Both the position numbers and the translations under genes were made by a program. DNA of 64,000 nt from an uncultured Bacillaceae bacterium (GTDB lineage Bacteria > Bacillota > Bacilli > Bacillales > Bacillaceae_L): positions 62,001 through 126,000 of the forward strand of contig CANMHG010000010.1 in NCBI GenBank assembly GCA_947497585.1. Reading direction: 5' to 3'. Position 1 is the first letter of the stretch. The number at the start of each line of letters is the position of its first letter. This document shows positions 35,815 through 42,791 of the stretch, one piece after another. The notes beneath the pieces were generated by a model that worked only from the letters and a program-made list of their open reading frames with translations, was not told the origin of the DNA and did no database searches.

Positions 35815-36771
35815 TCAGTCAAATAGTAACTCAAGAAAAAACGCCTCCATATCCTTATCAGACAGGGAAAAGACTTCATGTTCCGCAACAAAAAGCTTCC
35901 TTAAAATATCATCCAATGCCTGGGATACTTTAATTAAATCCTTCTCGTCTCCTTTAAGGTGCTGCCCATGCACTAGTTTGGAACGACAATTATATGCTTC
36001 TTTAATAAGATTAAAGTATTCCTTTTTAGAATCTTTAGAAGTACCTAGCATTAATGCGACCCGTTCAGCTATCTTATGGTTAATCTCACTTGTACCTATC
36101 GTAAATAAACATTCTAAAGCATTGCAATATGCAGCAATTTTTAATGGCAGAATATGATTTCTTCTAGCGCCAATGGTAAAGTAGTGTGCTCTACCAATTC
36201 TAGTGGAGCCATTAGCTTTATATAAATGCTTTGAATCTGGAAGTTTACCTCCAAAGCTTTCTTCTTCAAAGTCATGAAATGAAGAAGGAACGAATTTACG
36301 ACTAGCATCTAAGATTTCAGTATCACAAAAAATCGTTTCCTTCCGTTCGCAAGTAGAATTAATGAAAATTTCTGAAAGAGACGCCTTATAGGTAATGCCT
36401 CCATTTTCAAGTCGATTGGTGTACGCATATAAGAAACCATCTCTTACATATACACTGTTATCCTTTATTTCCCAAAGCTCATTAACAAAAAATTGTGCCT
36501 GCCTTAAAAAAAAGAATGTATACTGGTTACCAATCTGGTCCATCTCATCTCCTGTATTTATATCTTCGAAATCACCGTCTATATAAAAATAAACGCTTCC
36601 TTCAAACTCATCTACTGAATGAATACCTAGATTAGATTTTATTGGACTTAAGGTTTCATCTAGTATTTGGCGACCATTGGAAATCCTAGCCCCTGAAAAG
36701 ATTGTCGTCCCTTTATTTTTAAGCGAATCTAGTTTCATACTATGTAAGATTGTTATAAACCTGTATTTCAT
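35815..36771 (-). CDS. Apea-like HEPN protein
   Basis: 318 residues from ATG 36771, with AGGAGGG upstream; the longer frame from 36834 has no site. The C-terminal 110 residues look like an Apea-type HEPN domain: CNALECLFTIGTSEINHKIAERVALMLG, then EAYNCRSKLVHG. The R-X4-H motif is at about residues 263-268. HEPN proteins with this motif are often RNases in defence or toxin systems. The N-terminal 200 residues are not recognised. It is the gene closest to the left end of the element. Confidence 0.78.
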   Translation of the reverse strand: MKYRFITILHSMKLDSLKNKGTTIFSGARISNGRQILDETLSPIKSNLGIHSVDEFEGSVYFYIDGDFEDINTGDEMDQIGNQYTFFFLRQAQFFVNELWEIKDNSVYVRDGFLYAYTNRLENGGITYKASLSEIFINSTCERKETIFCDTEILDASRKFVPSSFHDFEEESFGGKLPDSKHLYKANGSTRIGRAHYFTIGARRNHILPLKIAAYCNALECLFTIGTSEINHKIAERVALMLGTSKDSKKEYFNLIKEAYNCRSKLVHGQHLKGDEKDLIKVSQALDDILRKLFVAEHEVFSLSDKDMEAFFLELLFD

Positions 36772-37072
36772 AAAAATCCCTCCTGTAATTATCAGATGCT
36801 CAGTTTCAATTCCATCAAAGTTAGTCAATAACAAAATTATTATATCAATTTTTTATCATTAGATTTCGTTAAACTACAACTTTATCTTCACTTACTAGTC
36901 GTAATGTGTTTAATGTAAGGACCACTCTAAAAACTACCACTTTGCACTATTATCCCTCCGGTTGAAAGAGAGAAAACTAGCATTTACAATTAATCCTGCG
37001 CTTCTAGTACCAGCACTTCTTTCATCTATTTTAGAAGAAGAAAAAATAAAAAGAAATGTTCAAAACGTCTAA
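36772..37072. other. non-coding stretch at the end of the cassette array
   Basis: No ORF with a ribosome binding site was found here. It ends at the hairpin of the last array repeat. It could be a decayed cassette. Confidence 0.4.
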
Positions 37073-37150
37073 TAGGCATTGCAAAACTTGCAATGCCTAT
37101 ACTCATTTAAGTTATTTATGTTCTTCAACTAAAGCCCCCGTTTGTTGAAC
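37073..37150 (-). repeat. array repeat 1 (after cassette 12)
   Basis: In gene direction it starts GTTCAACAAACGGGGGC, continues TTTAGTTGAAGAA, and ends in a perfect 12-bp hairpin TAGGCATTGCAA/TTGCAATGCCTA with a 3-nt loop. Confidence 0.8.
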
Positions 37151-37180
37151 AAAAAATTTTGGATCTATACATATAAATAT

Positions 37181-37573
37181 TCAATCAACTACCTTATAAA
37201 CTTTACCATGTGCATAAATAAATTCGTTTATATCTTCACCTTTTATGGAATAAACACTTGTTCCTTTACTAACAAATGTTGCCTCACCGTCTTTCAACTG
37301 ATACTCAGGATTGTCGACTTCCTCACTACTGGTAACAGAGAAAGTAATTTCACCTAATTTTTTTTCAATATCACTCTCAGTAATTATGGCTGTTTTCTCC
37401 TCATTTAAGTAATATTTGTTTCCGTTCCAAGCAATAGCATCAACCCACTCCACTTCCACATGCATCTCTTCGATTTCCTTTTCACTTTCAACGGATTCCT
37501 TTTCACTTTCAACGGAACACCCAGCTAGAAGAAAAACACTAATAGAAAATAATGCGAATAGTATTTTACTCAA
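37181..37573 (-). CDS. cassette 12: lipoprotein of unknown function
   Basis: 130 residues, TTG start at 37573 behind GGATGAGGG. Signal peptide with lipobox LLAGC, then a short direct repeat ESEKESVESEKE, and a soluble domain rich in Glu and Val. No family recognised. It is the last intact unit of the array and is followed by repeat 1. Confidence 0.7.
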   Translation of the reverse strand: MSKILFALFSISVFLLAGCSVESEKESVESEKEIEEMHVEVEWVDAIAWNGNKYYLNEEKTAIITESDIEKKLGEITFSVTSSEEVDNPEYQLKDGEATFVSKGTSVYSIKGEDINEFIYAHGKVYKVVD

Positions 37574-37621
37574 AGTCCCTCATCCTTTTTTAAATTGACA
37601 TTTGTAATGTAAATGTTGTTG

Positions 37622-37696
37622 TGTTAACTTCTCTGCCCTTTACTTCAACAAGAAAAAGCCAATCTCCTTCTTGAAGATTAGCACCCTTTAGCTTAA
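37622..37696 (-). repeat. array repeat 2 (after cassette 11)
   Basis: In gene direction: TTAAGCTAAAGGGTGC, stem TAATCT/AGATTGGC around the loop TCAAGAAGG, then TTTTTC, TTGAAGTAAAGGGC and GTTAAC. Confidence 0.8.
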
Positions 37697-37896
37697 TAAA
37701 CACTTGCTGAAGCTATCATCGCTATGCTCCACATAATAAGAGTAAAAGATATTGTAAGCCAAACGGTATTGACCGTAGTTTTTTCTTCATTTTTTATCTT
37801 TTTCAATATTGAGACTAAATTCAAACAAAAAATAACACACAAGATAGGCATTAAAATCCATCCTATATACAGAAAAGCAATAATCATACTATCCAT
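37693..37896 (-). CDS. cassette 11: 67-residue two-TM membrane protein
   Basis: ATG behind GGGGGAG. Two hydrophobic helices separated by a basic loop (LKKIKNEEK). No family recognised. The stop codon lies inside the first bases of repeat 2, so gene and repeat are tightly joined as in a cassette. Confidence 0.65.
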   Translation of the reverse strand: MDSMIIAFLYIGWILMPILCVIFCLNLVSILKKIKNEEKTTVNTVWLTISFTLIMWSIAMIASASVY

Positions 37897-37929
37897 AACT
37901 CCCCCTATGTAGGTGTTTTATTGTTCCAC

Positions 37930-38065
37930 ATAATGCTCCGTTAGTAAATATCGCCTTACACTAATGTTAACATAATATTCCGATATTTGATTCTAAATTA
38001 GAGATAAGAAAAAGACGATCACTTTAATGATCGCCTTGTTTTACTCTTGCCCCCGTTTGTTGAAG
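37930..38065 (-). repeat. array repeat 3, long form (after cassette 10)
   Basis: Starts CTTCAACAAACGGGGGC, then the hairpin GGCGATCA/TGATCGTC followed by TTTTTC. A tail with GGAATATTATGTTAAC is shared with repeat 5, making a long form of about 140 bp. Confidence 0.8.
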
Positions 38066-38072
38066 TAAAAAT

Positions 38073-38426
38073 TTAGTTTAATAAATCCCATAAAAATCCA
38101 TCATTCATTTTAAATATGACTCCTAAAATACCAATTGTCCTTAAAGTAATCATTTGACCATTATCATACTCGTAGATCATCTCATAAGAAGTAAATATAC
38201 CAGTATCACGTATATGCGAAGAATTGAACTTTATTTTCTTATTGTCTTTAATGCATTCGCCTATACTGTTACAATCGACAATGCCAGAATCTTTCATTGC
38301 CCATTTTTCAATTTTCTCGTCAGAAGGAACGGTGAATAGCATAATAATTATAAGTAAAATAAACAATTTAAGTACCGTTTTGATAATACTAAATTTAAAT
38401 TTTTTATTCATTTTGGCTTGATTCAT
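38073..38426 (-). CDS. cassette 10: membrane-anchored small protein
   Basis: 117 residues from ATG 38426 (GAGGTG upstream). A basic N-terminus (NKKFKFSIIKTVLK) leads into one transmembrane helix, followed by an outward domain with two Cys (CNSIGEC). No family recognised. Repeat 3 follows the stop. Confidence 0.65.
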   Translation of the reverse strand: MNQAKMNKKFKFSIIKTVLKLFILLIIIMLFTVPSDEKIEKWAMKDSGIVDCNSIGECIKDNKKIKFNSSHIRDTGIFTSYEMIYEYDNGQMITLRTIGILGVIFKMNDGFLWDLLN

Positions 38427-38448
38427 ACTACACCTCATCTCCCCCTTG

Positions 38449-38517
38449 TTAAACTAAACTGCTTCTATAACGAAAGAAGCGACTGCTGCTTGTTGAGCAA
38501 TCGCACCCTTTAGCTTA
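38449..38517 (-). repeat. array repeat 4 (after cassette 9)
   Basis: TTAAGCTAAAGGGTGC, stem GCGATTGCT/AGCAGCAGTCGC, T-rich, then TTTAGTTTAA. The outer arms TTAAGCTAA and TTAGTTTAA are inverted. Confidence 0.78.
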
Positions 38518-38735
38518 ATAACTATATTTTCTTTTTTGATAGTAATTACCGATAAAATAACTACAAATTATCCCGATTATAAAAGGGATTACTGAACCGC
38601 TGCTTCGAACCCTGTTGAAGTTTCTTCGTAAAAACTAAACATGAGCAATTTAAATTCAAACAAATATCCAATTAATATAAGCAAACTGCTTACACCGATA
38701 AATGATATTAAGCCTACAAATACAGTTTTTAACAA
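38515..38735 (-). pseudogene. cassette 9: frameshifted small membrane protein
   Basis: TTG 38735 opens a 48-residue frame (MLKTVFVGLISFIGV... FEAAVQ) ending at 38589. The next frame continues without a start as GSVIPFIIGIICSYFIGN and ends YYQKRKYSY at 38515, a typical second transmembrane helix with a basic tail. One frameshift near 38595 would join them into about 73 residues, so this is a recently broken gene or a sequencing error. Confidence 0.65.
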
Positions 38736-38829
38736 GACTACACCTTCTTTCCACTATTATTTATTCTACACTGAAAGATATATAGAAATAGTCGAGTGAT
38801 AAGATATATCCTTTAATTCCTTTTTAAAG

Positions 38830-38888
38830 TAATCTGTTCCACATTTCAACACCAATATCCTTCGAATTATGGCCCCCTTTAGTGAAAG
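38830..38888 (-). repeat. array repeat 5 (after cassette 8)
   Basis: TTTCACTAAAGGGGGC, stem CCATAATTC/GGATATTGG around CGAA, then GTTGAAATGTGGAACA. Confidence 0.75.
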
Positions 38889-38889
38889 A

Positions 38890-39474
38890 TTATTTTTTCC
38901 TTTTATAGCAATAAAGCAGGAAAAATACTGCTATAACAACTAAAACAATTCCACTAACATATAAGGCTAGGTAGGACTTATCATTATTACTATCATTATG
39001 GGGTTCAAAATTTGTATTAACTGTTTTTTTCGGATTTGATTTAAGAAACTCTTCAAAAAAAGTCCTTCTTTCATCATTTCGATCTTCAACTTTCCCATTG
39101 TAAACTTGAACCATACCATTTGGACCTCCAACTGGTATTAGAAATTCAGCATCCTTACTTTTTTCCAAAAATAAGAGGAATTCTCCACCTTCATTTTGTA
39201 ATTCCTCTGCCCATCCTACATCATAATAGTCAATGCCTGCCGTAAATTGTTCAGAAATGTCTCCTTTATAAACATTTTTAATGGTGAAATCATAACCCTG
39301 AAAAACAAATTCACTCCGTTTAGTCTTGCTTGTAAAGTCATATTTACCAGTAACAATGACTTCAGCTCTATCAGCAACCTCATGTGGTTTTAGCTCAACC
39401 CAACTTGTAGCAGCTACTGTAATACTCGATAATAAGAAGCTGGCAAATAAAAGTACGTAAATTGATTTTCTCAT
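38890..39474 (-). CDS. cassette 8: secreted protein with C-terminal membrane anchor
   Basis: 194 residues from ATG 39474, behind GGGTGGAG. Signal peptide (about 1-22, cleavage near VAAT-S), an extracellular domain with VELKPHEVADRAEVIVTGKY and FLLFLEKSKDAEFLIPVGG, then a C-terminal helix and basic tail YKRKK. The middle resembles proteins that line the outer membrane face, but no family is certain. It is the largest gene of the array. Confidence 0.7.
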   Translation of the reverse strand: MRKSIYVLLFASFLLSSITVAATSWVELKPHEVADRAEVIVTGKYDFTSKTKRSEFVFQGYDFTIKNVYKGDISEQFTAGIDYYDVGWAEELQNEGGEFLLFLEKSKDAEFLIPVGGPNGMVQVYNGKVEDRNDERRTFFEEFLKSNPKKTVNTNFEPHNDSNNDKSYLALYVSGIVLVVIAVFFLLYCYKRKK

Positions 39475-39534
39475 GGTCTCCACCCTTTTTATTGATTAGA
39501 AGTTTAACAAATATAAAAAGGTTACAAACTAACC

Positions 39535-39678
39535 TACTTCAACTAACCTGTTAAGTTAAAAAAATATTTTCTTACGTTAAGATTAACATAATATTCCAAA
39601 ACTTTAACTAGAATTTTAGAAAAGAAAATAGACGTTCACTTTATGAACGCCTTTGTTTAACTCTCGCCCCCGTTACTT
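39535..39678 (-). repeat. array repeat 6, long form (after cassette 7)
   Basis: AACGGGGGCGAGAGTT, hairpin GGCGTTCA/TGAACGTC, and the tail GGAATATTATGTTAATC. It aligns over about 140 bp with the long repeat at 37930-38065. Confidence 0.8.
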
Positions 39679-39895
39679 TAATAACGTTCATTCTTTTTAG
39701 AACTCTTATACTTCATGTAATCCCTTAATAATACTACTGTTGCAGATAAATTTAGTATGAAAACTATAATTAGACTGGTCCTTAAGATTTCATTATTTAA
39801 TGTAAAAAAACTAGTTGTAAGCATGAAAATCATAGAGAAATTCATTATAAAGTACATTAAATAATAATTTTTTTATCTTTCCTGTTTTCATCCAT
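39678..39895 (-). pseudogene. cassette 7: small membrane protein broken in a poly-A run
   Basis: ATG 39895 (GGAGGGG site) gives MDENRKDKKIII and a stop. One extra A in the 7-A run would join it to the frame MYFIMNFSMIFMLTTS...LLRDYMKYKSSKKNERY ending at 39678. The result is a plausible two-helix membrane protein of about 72 residues. A single-base loss in a homopolymer explains the break. Confidence 0.65.
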
Positions 39896-39940
39896 CAAAT
39901 ACCCCTCCATAGAACATACTTCCATAAAAACCTAAATATC

Positions 39941-40017
39941 TTTTCAACTATTCTGCTCCTATACTTCAACACCAATAGCCATACTTCCTTCTTGAAGTAT
40001 GGCACCCGTTAACACAA
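39941..40017 (-). repeat. array repeat 7 (after cassette 6)
   Basis: TTGTGTTAACGGGTGC, perfect 10-bp stem GCCATACTTC/GAAGTATGGC (39978-39987 with 39994-40003), then TATTGGTGTTGAAG and ATAGTTGAA. It is the cleanest inner stem in the array. Confidence 0.85.
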
Positions 40018-40210
40018 TAAGAAAATAAGTAAATTCGGTCACAAATAATTTCCAGCTGAATCATAATATGATTATTCCTTTTGTCTTCATTAACCCTTCG
40101 TCCTATCCGTAGATATTAAATTTGTTAAACACTTCCGTCACTTCAATTAGAAAAAGACTTTAACCCCTTTTATATAGACACAAATAATCTAATATTATTC
40201 AACAAACCTT
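40018..40210 (-). other. cassette 6: decayed unit
   Basis: About 190 bp between two array repeats with only fragments of reading frame (MKTKGIIIL then stop; MNNIRLFVSI then stop). It occupies a cassette position but holds no intact gene. Confidence 0.45.
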
Positions 40211-40282
40211 CTCCAATAGTTCTATAAGTTCAATATAAATAAAGTAATCCTTCTGAATAAATGAAGATGTACTATAGTTGAG
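40211..40282 (-). repeat. array repeat 8, degenerate (after cassette 5)
   Basis: In gene direction CTCAACTATAG, TTATTCAGAAGGATTAC, TTGAACTTATAGAACTATT. Outer arms and the AGAAGGA loop are recognisable but the G-run is lost. Confidence 0.5.
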
Positions 40283-40284
40283 TG

Positions 40285-40686
40285 CTATCTATATTCTATC
40301 GCCATACGGAAGTTAGAGATGACTCCAACAAGTAATAAAAATGAACAAAACATTTTTTCAAAAGGTGTTCCTAACAATTGTTGTATAAATCCAAAAGACC
40401 AAAGTATAACAAAAAACCAACATATTACTGTTATTCCTCTTTTGTATTTAAATAGTGTTGTCTTGCGAACAACAATCGTAAAAACTCCTCCAATACTACA
40501 GATAATTATATTAATAATTGATATTGGTAGCTGAGTCGCAAAAGATTCAGATCTTCCTCCATTAACCCATGTAAATGGGATAACACCGCTTATAATTAAA
40601 ACATGGAGTAACAATGTTAAAAAGTAAAAACAAGCCCCCATAAATACGGCCGTTTTCATATTAATTTTTCTAAGTTTTTCTAACAT
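40285..40686 (-). CDS. cassette 5: four-TM membrane protein
   Basis: About 133 residues from ATG 40686 (GGGAAAG site; a TTG at 40701 is possible). Four hydrophobic helices with a loop FTWVNGGRSESF after the first and a Lys-rich loop before the third. It resembles small DUF-type Bacillus membrane proteins, but I cannot assign a family. Part of the same-strand array. Confidence 0.65.
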   Translation of the reverse strand: MLEKLRKINMKTAVFMGACFYFLTLLLHVLIISGVIPFTWVNGGRSESFATQLPISIINIIICSIGGVFTIVVRKTTLFKYKRGITVICWFFVILWSFGFIQQLLGTPFEKMFCSFLLLVGVISNFRMAIEYR

Positions 40687-40811
40687 ATGAAACTTTCCCA
40701 ACTAATATTTGACACCCTAACTCCTCCATTATGTCTACTTTAACTTTCATTATTTACTTCCACAGGAAAGAGCATTAATCCTTTTTTGGACAAATACTCT
40801 ACAATGTCGTA

Positions 40812-40885
40812 ATCAACTAACCTTCCCTTTACTTCAAGAAAAAAGGCGCGATCTCCTTCTTAAGATTCGCCCCCAATAGTTGAAG
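40812..40885 (-). repeat. array repeat 9 (after cassette 4), reference copy
   Basis: CTTCAACTATTGGGGGC, stem GCGAATCTT/AGATCGCGCC with the AAGAAGGA loop, TTTTTT, CTTGAAGTAAAGGG and TTAGTTGAT. It shows outer arms, inner stem and T-tract in one copy. Confidence 0.85.
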
Positions 40886-40913
40886 AATTTTGTTTTAACA
40901 TAGTTTATTAATA

Positions 40914-41378
40914 TCAACCTTCTATGAATTGAACCTCAAATATTAGGTCATCAAAATCATCGTCTGGTTCAAAGTCATTACAGTAATATCTTTTCTTGTT
41001 ATCGTCAATATCTTCAATTATCATTGCGAAGCCAGAAAAGCCCGCAACCATTGAACCAGTCCCAGTATTATCACAGAAATTTTCTATAAAAAGAAAACCT
41101 TCTTCAATTTCAACATCAATCTCAATTGTATGAGGGATTGAGTCCACAAAAAAAGAGAGACCATTCTTCTGTATTACATTTCCATCATATATTAACTTAC
41201 CTTTCATTTCGTACATATGAAGAGAAAAGCCTTGTCTGTATTTTGAATTTGTAGAAATAACATTAAATACTGCTTTAAACTTTTTGGGTCCATCTATAAA
41301 ATCAGCACTATAAACTGTCTTACCTTTGTAGTCAATGGGCTTTCGGGGTTCTAAAAACATATCTGCAAAAAACGGCAT
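40914..41378 (-). CDS. cassette 4: soluble protein of unknown function
   Basis: 154 residues, ATG behind AGGAGGG. No signal peptide or membrane helix. Predicted beta-rich (YKGKTVYSADFIDGPKKFK, HTIEIDVEIEEGFLFIE) with an acidic end (DFEPDDDFDDLIFEV). No family recognised; it could be an immunity-type protein, but nothing proves it. Confidence 0.7.
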   Translation of the reverse strand: MPFFADMFLEPRKPIDYKGKTVYSADFIDGPKKFKAVFNVISTNSKYRQGFSLHMYEMKGKLIYDGNVIQKNGLSFFVDSIPHTIEIDVEIEEGFLFIENFCDNTGTGSMVAGFSGFAMIIEDIDDNKKRYYCNDFEPDDDFDDLIFEVQFIEG

Positions 41379-41426
41379 TTTACCCTCCTAAAATTCCTTA
41401 ATTTAATACTAGAGCAATAATATTTT

Positions 41427-41498
41427 ACTAAACTATCCTGATTCAATAATAATATAAGCGTTCCTGCTACAGAAACGCACCCCGTTAGTTACAGTAGA
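41427..41498 (-). repeat. array repeat 10 (after cassette 3)
   Basis: CTGTAACTAACGGGGTGC, stem GCGTTTCT/AGGAACGC, then GATAGTTTAGTA. Confidence 0.78.
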
Positions 41499-41509
41499 AG
41501 ATCTCCTAA

Positions 41510-41887
41510 TTATTTAATATTTACTTTTAGCACAAGGTCTTTGTCCACAATCTTATTCAGTTTTATAAGTCTTTCTGTATTTGGGATATTTACAGCAGGT
41601 TTTACTGTTGCAATAGCTATATACTTCCCGCCTCTGTATTTCAAATCTAAATTTGTCGATATATATTCGTTTGGAACTGAATCACTTTTGTAGTAAATAT
41701 ATGTGTTACTATCATCTTGAAACACACTAAACCCATTTTTATCATGGTTGTCCTGAATAGCATCTTGGATAAAAGTAGGATAATTTTCAGTCTGTAAAAC
41801 TTCATGTTCAACGGTCTTTCCAAAGTTTATATAGATAAGAATAAAGACCAAAATAGCACTTAATGAAATAATTATCATATTTTTTTT
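41510..41887 (-). CDS. cassette 3: membrane-anchored small protein
   Basis: About 125 residues from ATG 41887 (GGGGGAG site upstream; the longer frame from 41932 runs into repeat 11). One N-terminal helix (MIIISLSAILVFILIYI) and an outward soluble domain with SVFQDDSNTYIYYKSD. Short lipoprotein-like exported proteins of this shape are common in Bacillus; no family assigned. Confidence 0.65.
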   Translation of the reverse strand, partial: KKNMIIISLSAILVFILIYINFGKTVEHEVLQTENYPTFIQDAIQDNHDKNGFSVFQDDSNTYIYYKSDSVPNEYISTNLDLKYRGGKYIAIATVKPAVNIPNTERLIKLNKIVDKDLVLKVNIK

Positions 41888-41931
41888 CATATGAAAAACT
41901 CCCCCTGCCACAACCTTTTTCAAACCCTCCA

Positions 41932-41988
41932 TAAATAGTAAAATAGGTGTTCCTTCTTGTGCCAGAAACGCTACCCTTTAGCAGAAGA
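41932..41988 (-). repeat. array repeat 11 (after cassette 2)
   Basis: CTTCTGCTAAAGGGTAGC, stem GTTTCT/AGGAAC with the loop GGCACAAGA, then T-rich. Confidence 0.7.
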
Positions 41989-42001
41989 TACAATTTATCA
42001 A

Positions 42002-42187
42002 TTACTGGTCTTTTCCTTTTAATAGCTTGTCTAGTTTTTCTTCAATTCTCGCTAATCTACTATTTCTCTTTCTTGTGAAAATGAATACTACAACAATTAT
42101 AGGGATTACTAATAAAACCATAAAAGCAAACAATTGAAAGAGAACATCTCCCCCATTTATGTAGGCTTGTGCTGTTAATAAAGTCAT
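42002..42187 (-). CDS. cassette 2: 61-residue single-TM protein
   Basis: ATG 42187 behind AAGGAGAG. One membrane helix (LFQLFAFMVLLVIPIIVVVFIF) followed by a basic tail and a short coiled segment (ARIEEKLDKLLKGKD). This layout matches the small YvlD/YxlC-like membrane proteins often seen in Bacillus, without a known function. Confidence 0.7.
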   Translation of the reverse strand: MTLLTAQAYINGGDVLFQLFAFMVLLVIPIIVVVFIFTRKRNSRLARIEEKLDKLLKGKDQ

Positions 42188-42210
42188 CAAGATCTCTCCT
42201 TTAAGACATA

Positions 42211-42271
42211 AAACTAGTTAAATTAAAAAAGATATTTCCTTCTTAAAGAAATGCCCCCGTTAATGGAATAA
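42211..42271 (-). repeat. array repeat 12 (after cassette 1)
   Basis: TTCCATTAACGGGGGC, stem ATTTCTT/AAGGAAAT around TAAG, TTTTTT, AATTTAACTAG. Confidence 0.75.
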
Positions 42272-42288
42272 GGTTCCTTAGTTGTTGA

Positions 42289-42597
42289 TTATTCATGCTC
42301 AAATCTAAAATAGGTATTTTCTAAGCCCATTCTTTGCTTTAATGTTTTGCCCAAAGCATATTGATTCGGCAAGTCTTTTTCAATGACACAAATAATATAT
42401 CCTGCTTTTCCTGTAGTTAAATTGGTTAGTTGTAAGTAGTTTTCGTTGTCGTAAATATAAGAAATAATGTATTCGTAGAAATCATTTTCTTTGTCTGCTC
42501 TATTCATACCAACATTGTACAACCTAACCCTTGCTCCAGCCCAGATTTCCTCATCATCATTAACATTACTTAACGGTATCCAATTCGAGTTATCCAA
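42289..42597 (-). CDS. cassette 1: 102-residue soluble protein
   Basis: TTG 42597 behind AAAAAGGTG. The sequence NSNWIPLSNVNDDEEIWAGA and GRTGKAGYIICV-like beta-rich stretches suggest a compact cytoplasmic domain, possibly an immunity-type protein; no family is certain. It is the first cassette after the recombinase-thyA operon. Confidence 0.68.
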   Translation of the reverse strand: MDNSNWIPLSNVNDDEEIWAGARVRLYNVGMNRADKENDFYEYIISYIYDNENYLQLTNLTTGKAGYIICVIEKDLPNQYALGKTLKQRMGLENTYFRFEHE

Positions 42598-42654
42598 TAT
42601 TTCACCTTTTTCTTACAACATTTGTTTCCTATAGGATTCTCTTTTAAATAATTC

Positions 42655-42698
42655 AATTCCTTCTTCAACTAAACTGCTCCGTTAGTTGAAGAAGACTC
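42655..42698 (-). repeat. array repeat 13 at the operon-proximal edge (attI-like position)
   Basis: A 13-bp perfect inverted repeat, CTTCTTCAACTAA (42660-42672) and TTAGTTGAAGAAG (42682-42694), around a 9-nt spacer ACTGCTCCG. It is the most symmetrical copy and lies between the thyA terminator and the first cassette. Confidence 0.85.
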
Positions 42699-42751
42699 AT
42701 TAACTAAATATTAACACAAGTTCCATTAGCCAGTGGTGAAATTTTATAAAA

Positions 42752-42776
42752 AGAAAAAAGAGGCCCTTAGGCCTCT
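42752..42776 (-). terminator. terminator after the element's thyA
   Basis: On the minus strand AGAGGCC, 4 nt, GGCCTCT, TTTTTTC. It should stop recombinase-operon transcription before the cassette array. Confidence 0.85.
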
Positions 42777-42791
42777 ACTACTCGTAATCCC

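Noticed and set aside
37073..42698. Array repeats as canonical integron attC sites
   Set aside because: The outer arms (CTTCAAC / GTTGAAG) do not fit the GTTRRRY / RYYYAAC consensus and no IntI-type integrase is present. Only the architecture is attC-like.
37073..42698. Array repeats as plain transcription terminators only
   Set aside because: Several copies have a T-tract after the inner stem, but the conserved outer arms, loop and the copy at 42655 without an inner stem are not explained by termination.
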